DNA of 64,000 nt from Zizania palustris (taxonomy: Eukaryota; Streptophyta; Magnoliopsida; Poales; Poaceae), in the NCBI GenBank assembly GCA_019279435.1, contig JAAALK010000082.1, positions 20,241,116 through 20,305,115 on the forward strand. Reading direction: 5' to 3'. The position numbers and the translations under genes are program-made. A model generated the notes under the pieces. That model had not been told where the DNA came from. It searched no databases and worked only from the letters and a program-made list of their open reading frames with translations. The first letter of the stretch is position 1. Every line of letters begins with the position of its first letter. Below are positions 1 to 10,075 of the stretch, one piece after another.

Positions 1-3
1 TTT

Positions 4-965
4 TGTTAGCTACAACACAAGTTTAGTATGTGTGTATACGGAGTATATAAAATGAACCTCGAGGGGTTCTCTCAGAAGGAAAAATGGTTTATATTGGTTC
101 GGGTCTCCCCTAGGGGATAATAGCCCTACGTCCAGTTTGCAGTGGATTTGGCATGGTATGCCTCGGTATGGAGTAGTGAACTTGAGGGTCTCATAGTCCC
201 TGGAGCCGGTCCCTGTTACAAGGGCTTGGCCCTGCTTTTATAGGCTCGCAAGCCTTAGGGAAAAGACCAAAATGCCCTCTATGAGCCCTAGGCTCACAAG
301 GGCAAAGAGGGGAAAAGGAGCTAGCTACGGTACAAAAGTGCTTTACAGTTTTACAGGCGTGTTAGGTAACGTCAGACTTTGACCAGCTAAACGACATACC
401 AGGGGCGGAGGGGCCCCTGGTATGGCCTATTCACTTAGATATTTCTTGAGCTTCGGAGTAGGGGCCAGAGCTCTTTTAGCGGAGGCTGTGAAGAAGGCTT
501 CGAAGTACACCCCAAAGGGGGACTTCGAAGCATGCTCCGAGCGAGGCTCCGAACTGGGGTCTCAGAGACAGCTTCGAATCGGCCGGACAGGGTCCAAAGG
601 CTGGCACTGAGGAGCTCCGAAGGAGGGGGCTCGAAGGCTATCCCCGGACAGGGTCCGAAGGTTAACCCCGAGAAAGGCTCGGAGGTTAACCTTGAACCGG
701 GCTCGGAGGCTGGTTTCGAGGCCAGCCCGAGACAGCTTCTGGCAGCCGTCAGGGAGTCTTGGGGGCTTCGCTCCGGAGGGTTCCGAAGGACCTCGCTCCG
801 GAGGGCTTCGACGGGGCCCGGGGGCTTCGCCCCTGCAAGCTCCGGGATGAACCTTGAGATTTGGAAACAGTTCTTTGGGAGGATACAAGCTTCAACAGTG
901 TTGGGCTCCGGACCGAAGGCTGACGTCATTTGGCCCCTGTTCAAGGGAAATATATTCCCCCAACA
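4..965 (-). mobile_element. LTR of Ty3/gypsy element Z (antisense)
   Basis: The block reads like a gypsy LTR in reverse orientation. It ends in CCCCCAACA at 965, the reverse complement of the TGTTGGGGG start seen in the Tat LTRs of this window. A minus-strand TATA box lies at 235-242. Directly after 965 the protease sequence of gypsy A0 resumes, so this is an insertion into A0. The left end is less certain: TGTT at position 4 may be the true end, but the sequence before it is outside the window. No polypurine tract follows 965, so this is either a solo LTR or the 5' LTR of an element extending left. The ORFs inside it are GC-rich artefacts. Confidence 0.6.
235..242 (-). promoter_or_regulatory. 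TATA box in LTR Z
   Basis: Read on the minus strand this is TATAAAAG within a GC-rich stretch, at a position typical of an LTR promoter. It supports minus orientation for the LTR. Confidence 0.45.
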
Positions 966-1246
966 GGAATGCAGCAGTTTGCACGAATCTAGTCACGCCC
1001 AAGCAACACGCTCTAGTTACCTTGCACATCAACGACGAAGTATGCTGTCAACAATGTCTTATTTCCTACTGTCAACTCCATGGAGAGCACGCCCTTGGCC
1101 TCGGAACTCTCATCCTTGAAGCTGTTGAGCAACATTTGTTTTCTTCAGGTCCTCCTCGTCCCTGCCAAGTTTCTTCAATAGCGAGTACGGCATTAGGTTA
1201 ATAGTGGTGACACCATCAACAACCATTTTGGAGATCGGCTTCCCGT
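966..1246 (-). pseudogene. gypsy A0 aspartic protease, downstream part
   Basis: On the minus strand the sequence encodes GKPISKMVVDG...NLMPYS, then a degenerate stretch ending LLGRDWIRANCCIP. These are hallmarks of the retropepsin-like protease of plant Ty3/gypsy elements: the catalytic D-G in VVDG and the distal LLGRDWI motif. It has frame breaks and stops. It is the continuation of 11502-11902: copia A inserted between the codons for GHID and GKPI, and LTR Z cut it off after CCIP. Residue order and orientation match exactly across the copia insertion, so identification is firm although the gene is dead. Confidence 0.8.
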
Positions 1247-2753
1247 TGAGGAGCCATGTTGAAGATCATGGTCCTCACGGCTCTAGAAATGATGAGTGAT
1301 TGTCAACAGAAGTCAACAGAGAGAGGAGATGAAGAGGAGTCGAGACCTGTCATGTCTTGGGTTGCGTGTGACTTAGGTACATGGGCGGCGAGCGACTTCC
1401 GAGCAGAGCGGCTGCGGAGTTGGGCCGTCCCAATCCGGGTACATGGGCCAGGAACGATAGGGGATCCGTTGGTTTGTTGACCGGGTTTGAGCCAGGTAAA
1501 TGGGCGGTGAGCGATTGCCGGGCTGAGGGAGCCGTAGAATCGGGCCGGCCCAATCTGGGTACCCGGTGCGAAGACAGTGGACACTTTGTCGGTTTCAGCG
1601 TAAAACCGACACAACTCTCTAGACCGCCCAACGGAGATCAGATGGTCCTGAAGCGAAGCCGTAGCTGCTACGAAAGCTCCGCATTAGGGCAAGTTACTTT
1701 AGATAGGATTTTACTATTTTTCCTTTTAGACCCACACTCTGTGTTAGTCGAGTCTGTAAAAATCCTAATAGCATTTTAGTCTTTTCTAGTTTATTTCAGC
1801 GTCTATAAAAAACCCTAAGGGTATATTGGGATTTTCCTGGTTTATTGGACTGCCTATAAATAGGGCCCCAATCCCCTAGGGTTTCTTAACTCACTTTAAT
1901 GCAAAAATCAGAGTTCATCACTTTTTGCTACCCTTCTTCCTCCTTGCCTGGTTGGTCCACCGCCATTTTTCCTGGCTTCATTTCTACGCCGCCGCCATCT
2001 ATTTTCTCAGTTTTCTTCGATGAAATATCACGGTGTGGCAGCAGAATTTTTCCTTCGGCGCCCTCGAGCAGCGCACTACACAATAGTCTGAGTTTCGAGA
2101 AGCACCATGTGCAACAGTCCATGCAGGATTTTGGTTCTTATCTCTATTCTTGGAATCCTGGACTCCATCATTGATTTTTTTTGTACCGCACTATTCAGCC
2201 TCGGTCAACGTGCGTGCCTTCAGCTAATCATTCGAGATTTCTTCATGGGTAAAAGTGGTAAGGTTATGTTCCTAGTGCACATCACCAAATAGCGTTCCTG
2301 TTCTATATTCCTAAGTAGTGCTAGAACACTAATCTATTTTCTCGATTTTTGTGCACGCATAGTGTTTTATTTTTGAATATTCTATAAAAGATTAATTAAC
2401 TGCTAGCATTTTTTATTTACTACATTTATTTGGTCTAGATTAAATGCGTTAAATATTGTGCTTATTTCATATCTATCAGAATGACTGTGAACTATGTATG
2501 TTTTTCTCGACACTTGATGATTTGCATGTCTAGTCTATGAATATTGATTGATCTGCCCTTAAGCACGTTTGTGGTGTCTTTTTGATTAGGACACCGGACA
2601 TTTTTAGGCTAGATTATTTTTAGTGTTTGAGATTTGTTTGTTTCTACTGGTTGTCTTTTGAGGTGCGCTGGGTGTTTGGGAGTAGGCCATCAATTCCAAA
2701 GAATTTTTAAGGCACCTATTCACCCCTCTCTGGTCACTACTCTCGGTCCTACA
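1247..2753 (+). repeat. 5' LTR of copia A
   Basis: The repeat starts TGAGGAGCCATGTTGAAG and ends TCCTACA just before the primer site. It matches 10076-11501 along its length, with many substitutions. It contains a TATA box at 1855-1862 and the CACTCTGTGTTAGTCGAG region shared by both copies. At 1822-1913 it has 92 bp, including the TATA box, that the 3' LTR lacks. Confidence 0.88.
1855..1862 (+). promoter_or_regulatory. TATA box of copia A 5' LTR
   Basis: TATAAATA lies in the context GCCTATAAATAGG, which recurs in the LTRs of copia G (36877), fragment I (29587) and H (42896). It is the likely start of the element's RNA. Confidence 0.65.
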
Positions 2754-2755
2754 AG

Positions 2756-2767
2756 TGGTATCAGAGC
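2756..2767 (+). other. Primer binding site of copia A
   Basis: TGGTATCAGAGC, two bases after the LTR end, is complementary to the 3' end of initiator tRNA-Met, the usual primer of plant Ty1/copia elements. Confidence 0.88.
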
Positions 2768-2820
2768 CTAGTTAGGGTTTTTTTCCATACCTTAACCGGT
2801 CCTAACCCAAGGTAGCGATC

Positions 2821-3833
2821 ATGACTTCTTCTGGCAAGGTTCCATCCCTTGAGGTCTTTGGCTACAACTATTGGAAGACTCGCATGCGAGCCTATCAATT
2901 GAGCCAGATCATAGGGATATGGGACAGTTGTGTTCACGCCACATTCACTGTGCTTCCAGTTGCAGAGCAGACTACCCTTGAGATAGTTGCTCTACATGAC
3001 CTTAAAAACAAGGCATTGAACATACTATTTTGTGGTTTACGTCCAAGTAAGTTTGAGCACGTTAGCCATCTCGACACTGCTCGAGAGATCTGGGCTACGC
3101 TCCAGGCACACCATGAGGGGACAGCTCAGGTCAAGGCTAGGCTCTATCAGATGTATCGGTGTGAGTATGAAAATTTCTCACAGAAGCCGGGCGAAACTGT
3201 TGAAGCTTTGTTTGGTTGTTTTCAGTCGATCATTAACAAGCTTCGGGAAAATAAGGCCGATCGTGATCAACTGGTCTAAGATCATGAATAGGCGCTCAAG
3301 GTTCTTCATACCTTGGACCCTAAGATCTGGAGATCAAGGTATCCTCTATTGTTGATAGCACTTCTTATGATACCTTTACTGTCACAGAGCTTTTTAGTAA
3401 GCTCAAGGCCTCCGAGGTTGATATCCAGTTGAGATCAATTCTTACTGTTTTTGGATCAAATACCCTGGCCCTTGCGACACCTTCTGCTGATCCTGCTGCT
3501 TTAAGTTGTGCTTTGTCCTCTTTGATGTCTATCACTAAGGACCAATTGGATTTGCTAGGAGATGATGACCTTTGTCTTTTCAATAGTCGTTTTCATCGTG
3601 TATATGATAAAATAATGCTCAAACGACATGGCACAAAACATGGTTGCTTTGAGTGTGGTGATCCAGGTCATTTCATCGCCGACTGCCCCAAGCGAAACAC
3701 ACACAAGAAGGGCACCGGTGGTGGCTCCTACGACTCCAACAAGCACGACAGCTCCACCTTCACAAAGGGCAAGCCCAAGATGAGATTCTTTCGAAAGGCC
3801 CTGAAGGACTACCGGCGTGAGAACAAGAAGTGA
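2821..3833 (+). pseudogene. Gag core of copia A
   Basis: The ATG at 2821 opens a Gag with the plant copia UBN2-type capsid pattern: YNYWKTRMRAY, then LDTAREIWATLQAHHEG and the FSQKPGETVEALF region. A CX2CX4HX4C zinc knuckle (CFECGDPGHFIADC) lies at about 3650-3690. The frame is broken by TAA at 3277-3279, TAG at 3289-3291 (CAG in copia G) and a frameshift near 3340; reading resumes at 3429. Gag packages the element RNA into virus-like particles. The homologous region in G (38167) supports the start. Confidence 0.8.
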
Positions 3834-3854
3834 GACAAGGCCTTCTTTGCTGAG

Positions 3855-4745
3855 ATGGAGAGAAGCTACTCCAAGAGATCATCATCTTCTTCCTCTTCAT
3901 CAAGCTCAAGTGATGAGGAGATCATGATCAAGAAGGGGAAGGACAAGGATGATCCGACAGGCCTCTGCTTCATGGCCTTCATGAACAAGACGAAGAGCCA
4001 CTCACACCACAGCCAAAGATCCCACAAGAGCGTCTACTCAATGGCTCTTGGGGATAAGGAATATAAGGGTTCCCCCGACAACTCCAACGATGACGACGAT
4101 GAGAAGGTATATTCCTATGAACAAGAAGTCATTGAATTACTTGAAAAGAACTGTCAGGAGTTAAGATATCGGGAGAAACTACTTAGAGGGGCTAAGAAGA
4201 GGATAGATGAGCTCGAGAGTGAGCTTGCCATGGCCAATGGTAAGATTGAGAGTCTATCTTCTTTCCCTTGCTTGGGTGAGAGTAGTGAGTGCCCTAACTG
4301 TGAGGTGTTGTTGTGTGACCTGACAACTCTGAAGTCCAAGTACACAAAGAGGGTAGATGAGAGAGACACTTTGGCCACTGAGCTTGAAACCGCTTAGCTG
4401 GAGCTAAAAGATGCTCATGCCACTGTCGTCGTGCCCTATAGAGACTGCCCAACGCATTTAGCTATTTTAGCTGAGCTGAGAGCTAAGAGTGATGAGCAGT
4501 TGGGTAAATTAGAGAGAGTTAGAGCTGATCTGGAGCAGACTAAGCTTGAGCTTGATACATTGTTAGTTCCACCCACTATCTGTGAGAACTGCATGTCTCT
4601 GAGGTTGGAACTAATCAAGTTAAAAGCTGAGAAGTCTGTCCAAGTTGATGAAGAGTGTGAGGTCTGCCTATCTCAGGTGGAGGTGCTAGCTACCTTGAGA
4701 GAGGAGGTAGCTGATGCTCAGAATGAGAACTCTTACCTCCGATAG
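3855..4745 (+). pseudogene. Coiled-coil extension of copia A Gag
   Basis: A serine-rich tract (about 15 Ser codons near 3880-3915) leads into an acidic stretch and then a long heptad-rich segment such as ELLEKNCQELRYREKLL and KKRIDELESELAMANG. It continues through 4431-4745. A TAG at 4395-4397 splits it, where copia G has CAG. Two CX2C pairs (ECPNCEVLLC and CENC) recur. The same segment exists in G and, diverged, in H. Role unknown; it may mediate particle assembly. SIRE/Maximus Gag proteins are known to be unusually long. Confidence 0.65.
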
Positions 4746-5569
4746 ATACTGAGTTGGGTGAGTGTCAGAGAGTCACACCTCGGCATGATGATCCAGCAGT
4801 TCAAGAGGCAGGATGGGTTTGGAGTTGGTTACACCTACACCAAGACTGACTTTGAGAGTGCCCTAAGTCGTGCAGTGGAGTGGAGTAAGATGACTCTAGA
4901 GTAGAGATATCCCAAGACTCACTCCGCTGAGTCTTTTTCAGGCCTGTCAGCCCAAGGATGAAGTATTCCAAGAACAACCTAAAGCTCCACCCAAGAAGCC
5001 TATCTAGATCCCGAAGCCCAAGCAGCTCCACACTTCTCTTGACTCTCTACTTGGACCATCTCACACCAAAGAGTATACACCCAACACCACCAAGCCCAAG
5101 AACCCCAATACTCAACCACATCCTAAGAAGCATACTTATCATTGTGAGTTATGTCAGAGAGATGGGCATCTTTAGGAGTTTTGCTTCAGGAGGAAGCGAG
5201 TTGAGAGAGCAGAGAGAGTTCTAGGTGGGCAGGAGCAGTTCTACCAGCAGGGTGGTAGACAAAGAGTCCCTTTATGCAGAGAGAGGTAGAGACCAGGGCG
5301 CGTTGTGTAGGTGGTGGTAAAGGAGACGGCTTTTGTGCCCATGCTCCGGAGGGTGGTTTTCCCTGCGACAGAGCTCTAGGTCGTTCTAGATACGGCTTTG
5401 GACCTCGTGGCCGACACTTTAGGCAGAACAGAGGACAACGCTTTGAGCCGCATTTTGGTCTAGACACTTATGATTCTTTCTTCTTTCGTTCTTTTGAGCA
5501 GATAGGTCGACACTGGTTTCACTCTTTTGCTAAACCTGGTGTCGGACCGTTCGCTCCCCCTTATGACCA
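4746..5569 (+). pseudogene. Gag-protease linker with second zinc knuckle, copia A
   Basis: A proline/lysine-rich linker precedes a second knuckle at about 5142-5190: C-E-L-C, then GH, then a final Cys, with a TAG between (GAG in copia G). An arginine/glycine/phenylalanine-rich region follows (5220-5560), ending near the protease. A stop at 4902-4904 (TAG, CAG in G) and frameshifts disable it. The second CX2CX4HX4C is the nucleic-acid-binding finger close to protease, as in related grass copia families. Confidence 0.6.
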
Positions 5570-5989
5570 TTGATATTGCAGGATCGTGGCCTAGAGGACG
5601 TTTGGAAAATGGATTCAGGATGCTCTCACCACATGACGGGACATCGCAGATGGTTCTCCAGCCTCACTTCCCTGAGCTCCAATGAGTACGTCACTTTAGG
5701 GAACAATGGTCAAGGGAAGGTACATGGCATTGGTTCAATTCGAATCTATGAGCATTTCTCTTTAAAGAATGTTACTTTGGTTGGAAACTTGAGTTTTAAT
5801 TTGGTCTCTGTTTCGCAACTTCTTGAGGATGGTTTAGAGGTTCGTTTTAAGAAGGGCATGTATTTTGTTGTTGATTCTAGAGGATCTTTGGGTTGCCAGA
5901 TCTTACCCTTCGGTAAGGTTTTTCAGATTGATTTCTTTAGTTCTTTTAGCCCTTCTCGCTGTTTGATCGCTGGATCCTCTTTTGAGCTC
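5570..5989 (+). pseudogene. Aspartic protease of copia A
   Basis: MDSGCSHHMTGHRRWF carries the D-S-G catalytic triad of copia retropepsins. It is followed by the usual ITFGNNGQGKVHGIGSIRI-like flap region and the conserved NLVSVSQLLEDGLEV end. It would cleave the Gag-Pol polyprotein. The segment is open from about 5570 to 6250, in one frame with the start of integrase. Confidence 0.8.
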
Positions 5990-7068
5990 TGGAGGTGGCA
6001 TAGGAGGTTAGGACATTTGAGATTTGATTTGCTAGTCAGATTAAGTTCTATGGACCTTATCCGAGGATTGCCCAAGCTTAAGATGGAGAATGATATAGTT
6101 TGCCATCCCTGTCATCATGGGAAGATGGTTGCTGCTTCTCACACACTTGTTACTCAGGTGATGACTTTGTACCCGGGAGAGTTGTTACACATGGATACGG
6201 TTGGTCCAGCTCGGTACGTTCAGTCGGTGGGAAGTGGTACGCACTTGTGATTGTTGATGACTTTTCTCGATTCTTGTGGGTTTTCTTTTTGGAGTCTAAG
6301 GATGAGGCTTTTCAGTTTGTTCATGATCTGATCCTAAAGATGAAGAATGAGAACAATGGTCAGATGCGAGCAATTCGCTCTGATAATGGCTCTGAGTTCA
6401 AGAATTCTTAGTTCGTCAGCTTTTGTAGTGATCAGGGTCTTGAGCACCAGTTTTCTGCTCCTTACACTCCCCCACAGAACGGCGTTTTGGAACGAAAGAA
6501 CCACACACTGGTCGAGATGGCTAGGCTGATGCTTGATGAGCATAGGACTCCTAGGCATTTTTGGGCTGAAGCCATGAACACGACTTGCTATCTCGCCAAC
6601 TGCATTTTTCTTAGAGCTTACTTAGGTAAGACTTCATATGAGTTGTAGTTTGGTAGACAGCCCAAGGTGAGTCACTTGTGAGCATTTGGCTTCAAGTGCT
6701 TTGTGCTCAAGAAGGGAAGGCATTTGGACAAGTTTGAGTCTCGTTGCTAGGATGAAGTCTTTCTTGGTTAAGCTTTGCATTCTTGAGGCTTCCGTGTTTG
6801 GAACCTCGACTCCCAGCAGCTTGTCGAGACCAGCGAGGTTTCTTTTGATGAGTCCATGCCTTCGCTTACTCCTTCTTTTGAGCTTTCTTGTGATGATGAG
6901 CTTGGAGAGTCCATCTTTGAGGAAGATGATGAGACTCCTGCTTTTGATGAGGGTGGGCATTCTGCACAGCCTGCAGACCCCACACCTTCTGAGACTTCGA
7001 CTAAGGATGAGGGCGGGCCTCTGATCACTACTTCCACTTCGATCGAGCCCCCTTAGTCGAGTCCAAAG
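5990..7068 (+). pseudogene. GAG-pre-integrase and integrase of copia A
   Basis: The LWRWHRRLGHLRFDLL pre-integrase zinc region is followed by the integrase core. The first Asp is in HMDTVGP (about 6190), the second in RSDNGSEF (about 6385), and the Glu falls in the NGVLERKNHTLVE segment (about 6480), giving the D,D-35-E arrangement. Frame shifts near 6230 and stops at 6409-6411 (TAG, CAG in G), 6646 and 6679 disrupt it. The C-terminal acidic linker (6856-7056, ending before RT) is Glu/Asp/Ser-rich. Integrase would insert the cDNA into the chromosome. Confidence 0.78.
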
Positions 7069-8139
7069 GTGCCAGCTGCTAACTCCGGTGAGGTGACATC
7101 TAATCACCTAGGATCCCGAGCAGTTCATCGTGATCACCCCTCAGAGCTCATCATCGGTGATCTCACTACGAGATCCTTGGGTTCTCAGGCTGGTTCACTC
7201 ACTATTTTTGCTGAGTCTGCTTTTGTTGCCACCTTTGAGCCTAGAGATGTTGCTCACGCTTTATCTGATGCAAATTGTATAAACGCCATGCAAGAAGAGC
7301 TTGAAAATTTTGTTCGCAATCGGGTTTGGACACTAGTTGAGATGCCACCTGGATGCAACCCCATAGGCACCAAGTGGGTGTTTAAGAACAAGCAAGGTGA
7401 AGATGGGGTTGTGGTGTGCAACAAAGCTCGATTAGTTGCCCAGGGTTTTTGCCAGAAAGAGGGTATTTACTTTGAAGAGACTTTTGCCCCTATTGCCCGT
7501 ATTGAGTCTATTCGCATACTTTTGGCATTCGCTGCTTCTAAAGGTTTTAAGCTTTTTCAAATGGATGTCAAGAGTGCTTTTCTGAATGGGTATATAGAGG
7601 AGGAAGTCTATGTTAGGCAGCCCCCTGGTTTTGAAAACCCTAAGTTTCCTCGACATGTTTTCAAGTTGCAGAAAGCTTTATATGGTGTCAAGCAAGCCCC
7701 CAAGGTTTGGTATGATCGTTTAAAGCTTTATGTGGCCAAAACTCCTTTCTTGCTCCGAGTTGGCACTGATTTCTTGATTGCTCAGATTTACGTGGACGAC
7801 ATTATTTTTGGTGGTTCTACTAATGAGCTTGTGTCCAAGTTTTCTGAGCCGATGCATAGTGAGTTCGAGATGAGCCTCATGGGTGAGCTGAAGTACTTCC
7901 TAGCACTCTAGATCAAGCAAACCAAGGACGACATCTTCATCCACCAAAGCAAGTACATGCAGGACATGCTGAAAAATTTCGACTTCGGTGGAGAGCTGAA
8001 GCCTCAAATGACCCTCATTGGTACATCTGGGGTTCTAGACAAGGATGAGAGTGGCGTCAAGGTCAACGAGAGAGAGTATCAAGGGAAGATCAGATCGCTT
8101 CTATACCTGATAGCGACGAGACCGGACATTTAGTTCGCC
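7069..8139 (+). pseudogene. Reverse transcriptase of copia A
   Basis: RVT_2-type RT with ALSDANCINAMQEELENF at the start, GTKWVFKNKQGEDG, KARLVAQGF, FQMDVKSAFLNGYIEEEVYVRQPPGF and the polymerase motif YVDDIIFGG (7789-7800 for YVDD). The frame is open from 7069 to 7908, then TAG at 7909-7911. A segment of the palm present in H (around LERRYLMGSVDKTLF) is shortened here near 7735. The downstream part to 8139 carries further stops such as TAG at 8131. Confidence 0.82.
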
Positions 8140-8739
8140 GTGAGATTGTGCGCGTGCTTCCAATCTTCACCACGTGCATCTCATCAACAGGTTGTCAAGC
8201 GCATTTTCAGGTACCTTACCTATGCACCTGATCTTGGTCTTTACTATTCAACATCATCATCTATTGAGTTGTCTGGCTTTTCTGACGCTGATTTTGGTGG
8301 GTGCCGGCTGGATCGCAAGTCGACTTCTGGTACATGCCAGTTTCTCGGTTCTTCGCTTGTTTCTTGGTCTTCTCGAAAACAATCTAGAGTTGCACTTTCT
8401 ACCACAAAGGCTGAGTATGTAGCTGCTGCTAGCTGCTACTCACAATTGGTTTGGATGATTTCCACTTTGAAATATTTTGGGTTGTCTTTCCCTACTAGAG
8501 TGCCTTTGTTTTGTGATAGCACCAGCGCGATTAGTGTAGGGTAAAACACATGTCTTCATTCAAAAACCAAACATATTGATGTGTGCTTTCACTTTCTGAG
8601 GGATCAATATGAGAAAGGTGTCATTGACCTTGTTCATGTTGATACCCATCATTAGTGGGCTGACATTCTCACCAAACCCCTAGATTAGTCAACATTTGAG
8701 CATTTGCGAGGGGATTTGGGAGTTGTGTCTCCTTTTTAG
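8140..8739 (+). pseudogene. RNase H of copia A
   Basis: The segment encodes FSDADFGGCRLDRKSTSGTC (first catalytic Asp), TKAEYVAAASC (catalytic Glu) and FCDSTSAISVG (second Asp), then HIDVCFHFLRD and the terminal LTKPLD motif. Stops at 8542-8544, 8653 and 8686 break it. It degrades RNA in the RNA-DNA hybrid during reverse transcription. It closes the pol region; a stop follows near 8739. Confidence 0.8.
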
Positions 8740-10075
8740 GATATTTTTTAGTCTTTTCTTTCTTCTTTACTCTTTTATTGAGTCTTTTCGTGTCAGTTCA
8801 TACCATGCACATTCATATATCACACTTTGAGCTTGCTTCTGTTATAGGATTGAATTGCTTTACTTATTATAGCCAGTATATGCTTTTGAATACTTGTCGA
8901 TGATAATGCTTTGCTTCAGTTCACATGATATATCTGATATCTATCATATGCATGGCTTTTATGCTTTAAAATTGAAAAATGACCACCATTGCTTCTAGTA
9001 ACTAGCATGTGTAGGCTGATTGCTTTTGCTATCTCTTACATGCCTGGTAGCTAGTTCCTTAGTTAGATGCAAATATGCAACTTGGACATCTATATGCTTT
9101 AACATGGAAAATATGCTATAAAATGATAAAAATCATAAAAATGAAAAATCCATGCATTTTATGCTTAATTGAAAAGATCCAGGTGGGTCTGTTGTGTCGC
9201 ATTGCATTGTTATGGACTGCTTACCATAGCACTTCGGTATGAACTAGGACATTGTAATGTATGCCAAGGCCAATGTCTTAAACTTCTGATGGTCTTGTTC
9301 TGGCCTAGGCTTTACTTGGTCGGTTAGCATAAGGTTGACATGCAAATAACCCCTGGAAAAAATGAAAAAGGAAAAGAAAAAGCCTAAAAATTAAAAAGAT
9401 AACAAGGATGATGAAGCTCTTTGTTCAAGACAATGCTTATCTTGCTAGATATCAGTTAGCTCTTGCATCTCATGTTTTACCTTACTTGTCTGCTAGAAAA
9501 TGTGGTGATGCTTTTATTTGCAAAAATCTAAAAATGCATGCTAATGACTTTCTTTGGATATCATCTATTGCACTGATCATACCATATGTCTTAAACAATA
9601 TTTTGTGTTATACTTGGTACATGTTGCAATTGCAGTCAATCATATCTAAGAAGCATGCTTTTTACACTCTAGTTGCACCCCAGTTGCATTCATTACATAT
9701 TTTGAGGGGGAGTTGCATTCCAGGGGGATTGAGTTTGTGTCTGTTTTGAGTGCATTTAGTCTCACTTGATGAGTCGGGGGAGTTTTGGCTCTCTCTGGGA
9801 TTTATTTCAGGGGGAGTTTTAGTCTCTTTTTCCTTTACTCTTTGGATATCCTTGTTGATAATTTAGAGATTGCACTCGTTTGAGTTTTTATTTTTGTTTA
9901 ACCATAATGACCATTTTCTGTCTTTTGTTCGGCTTTTGGTCATTAGGTTAAACCTTTTATTTTATTTTCTTCTTTCTGTCCTCTTATGTGTTTTGTTCTC
10001 GTGTTTCCAGATGTTTTGCAGGTTTTGAAGCGCTGTTGAACAGGGTGTTGACAATGCACTCATCAATGAGGAGAT
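8740..10075 (+). other. 3' noncoding region of copia A with several polypurine tracts
   Basis: This AT-rich 1.3-kb stretch has no convincing ORF. SIRE elements can carry an env-like ORF here, but only a 113-codon frame at 9408-9749 is present, with no clear signal or membrane pattern. Three GGGGGAG-type tracts (about 9700-9725, 9776-9782 and 9811-9818) precede the true polypurine tract, now degenerate, just before 10076. The corresponding region of H (61705-62690) has the same design. Confidence 0.6.

Noticed and set aside
435..944. Long minus-strand ORF (169 codons) and overlapping plus-strand ORFs in the first kilobase
   Set aside because: They overlap in several frames within a GC-rich LTR and encode Pro/Ser/Arg-rich sequence without domains; composition artefact.
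9408..9749. 113-codon ORF in copia A 3' noncoding region as an env-like gene
   Set aside because: Too short, no signal peptide or clear transmembrane pattern, and no counterpart in H.
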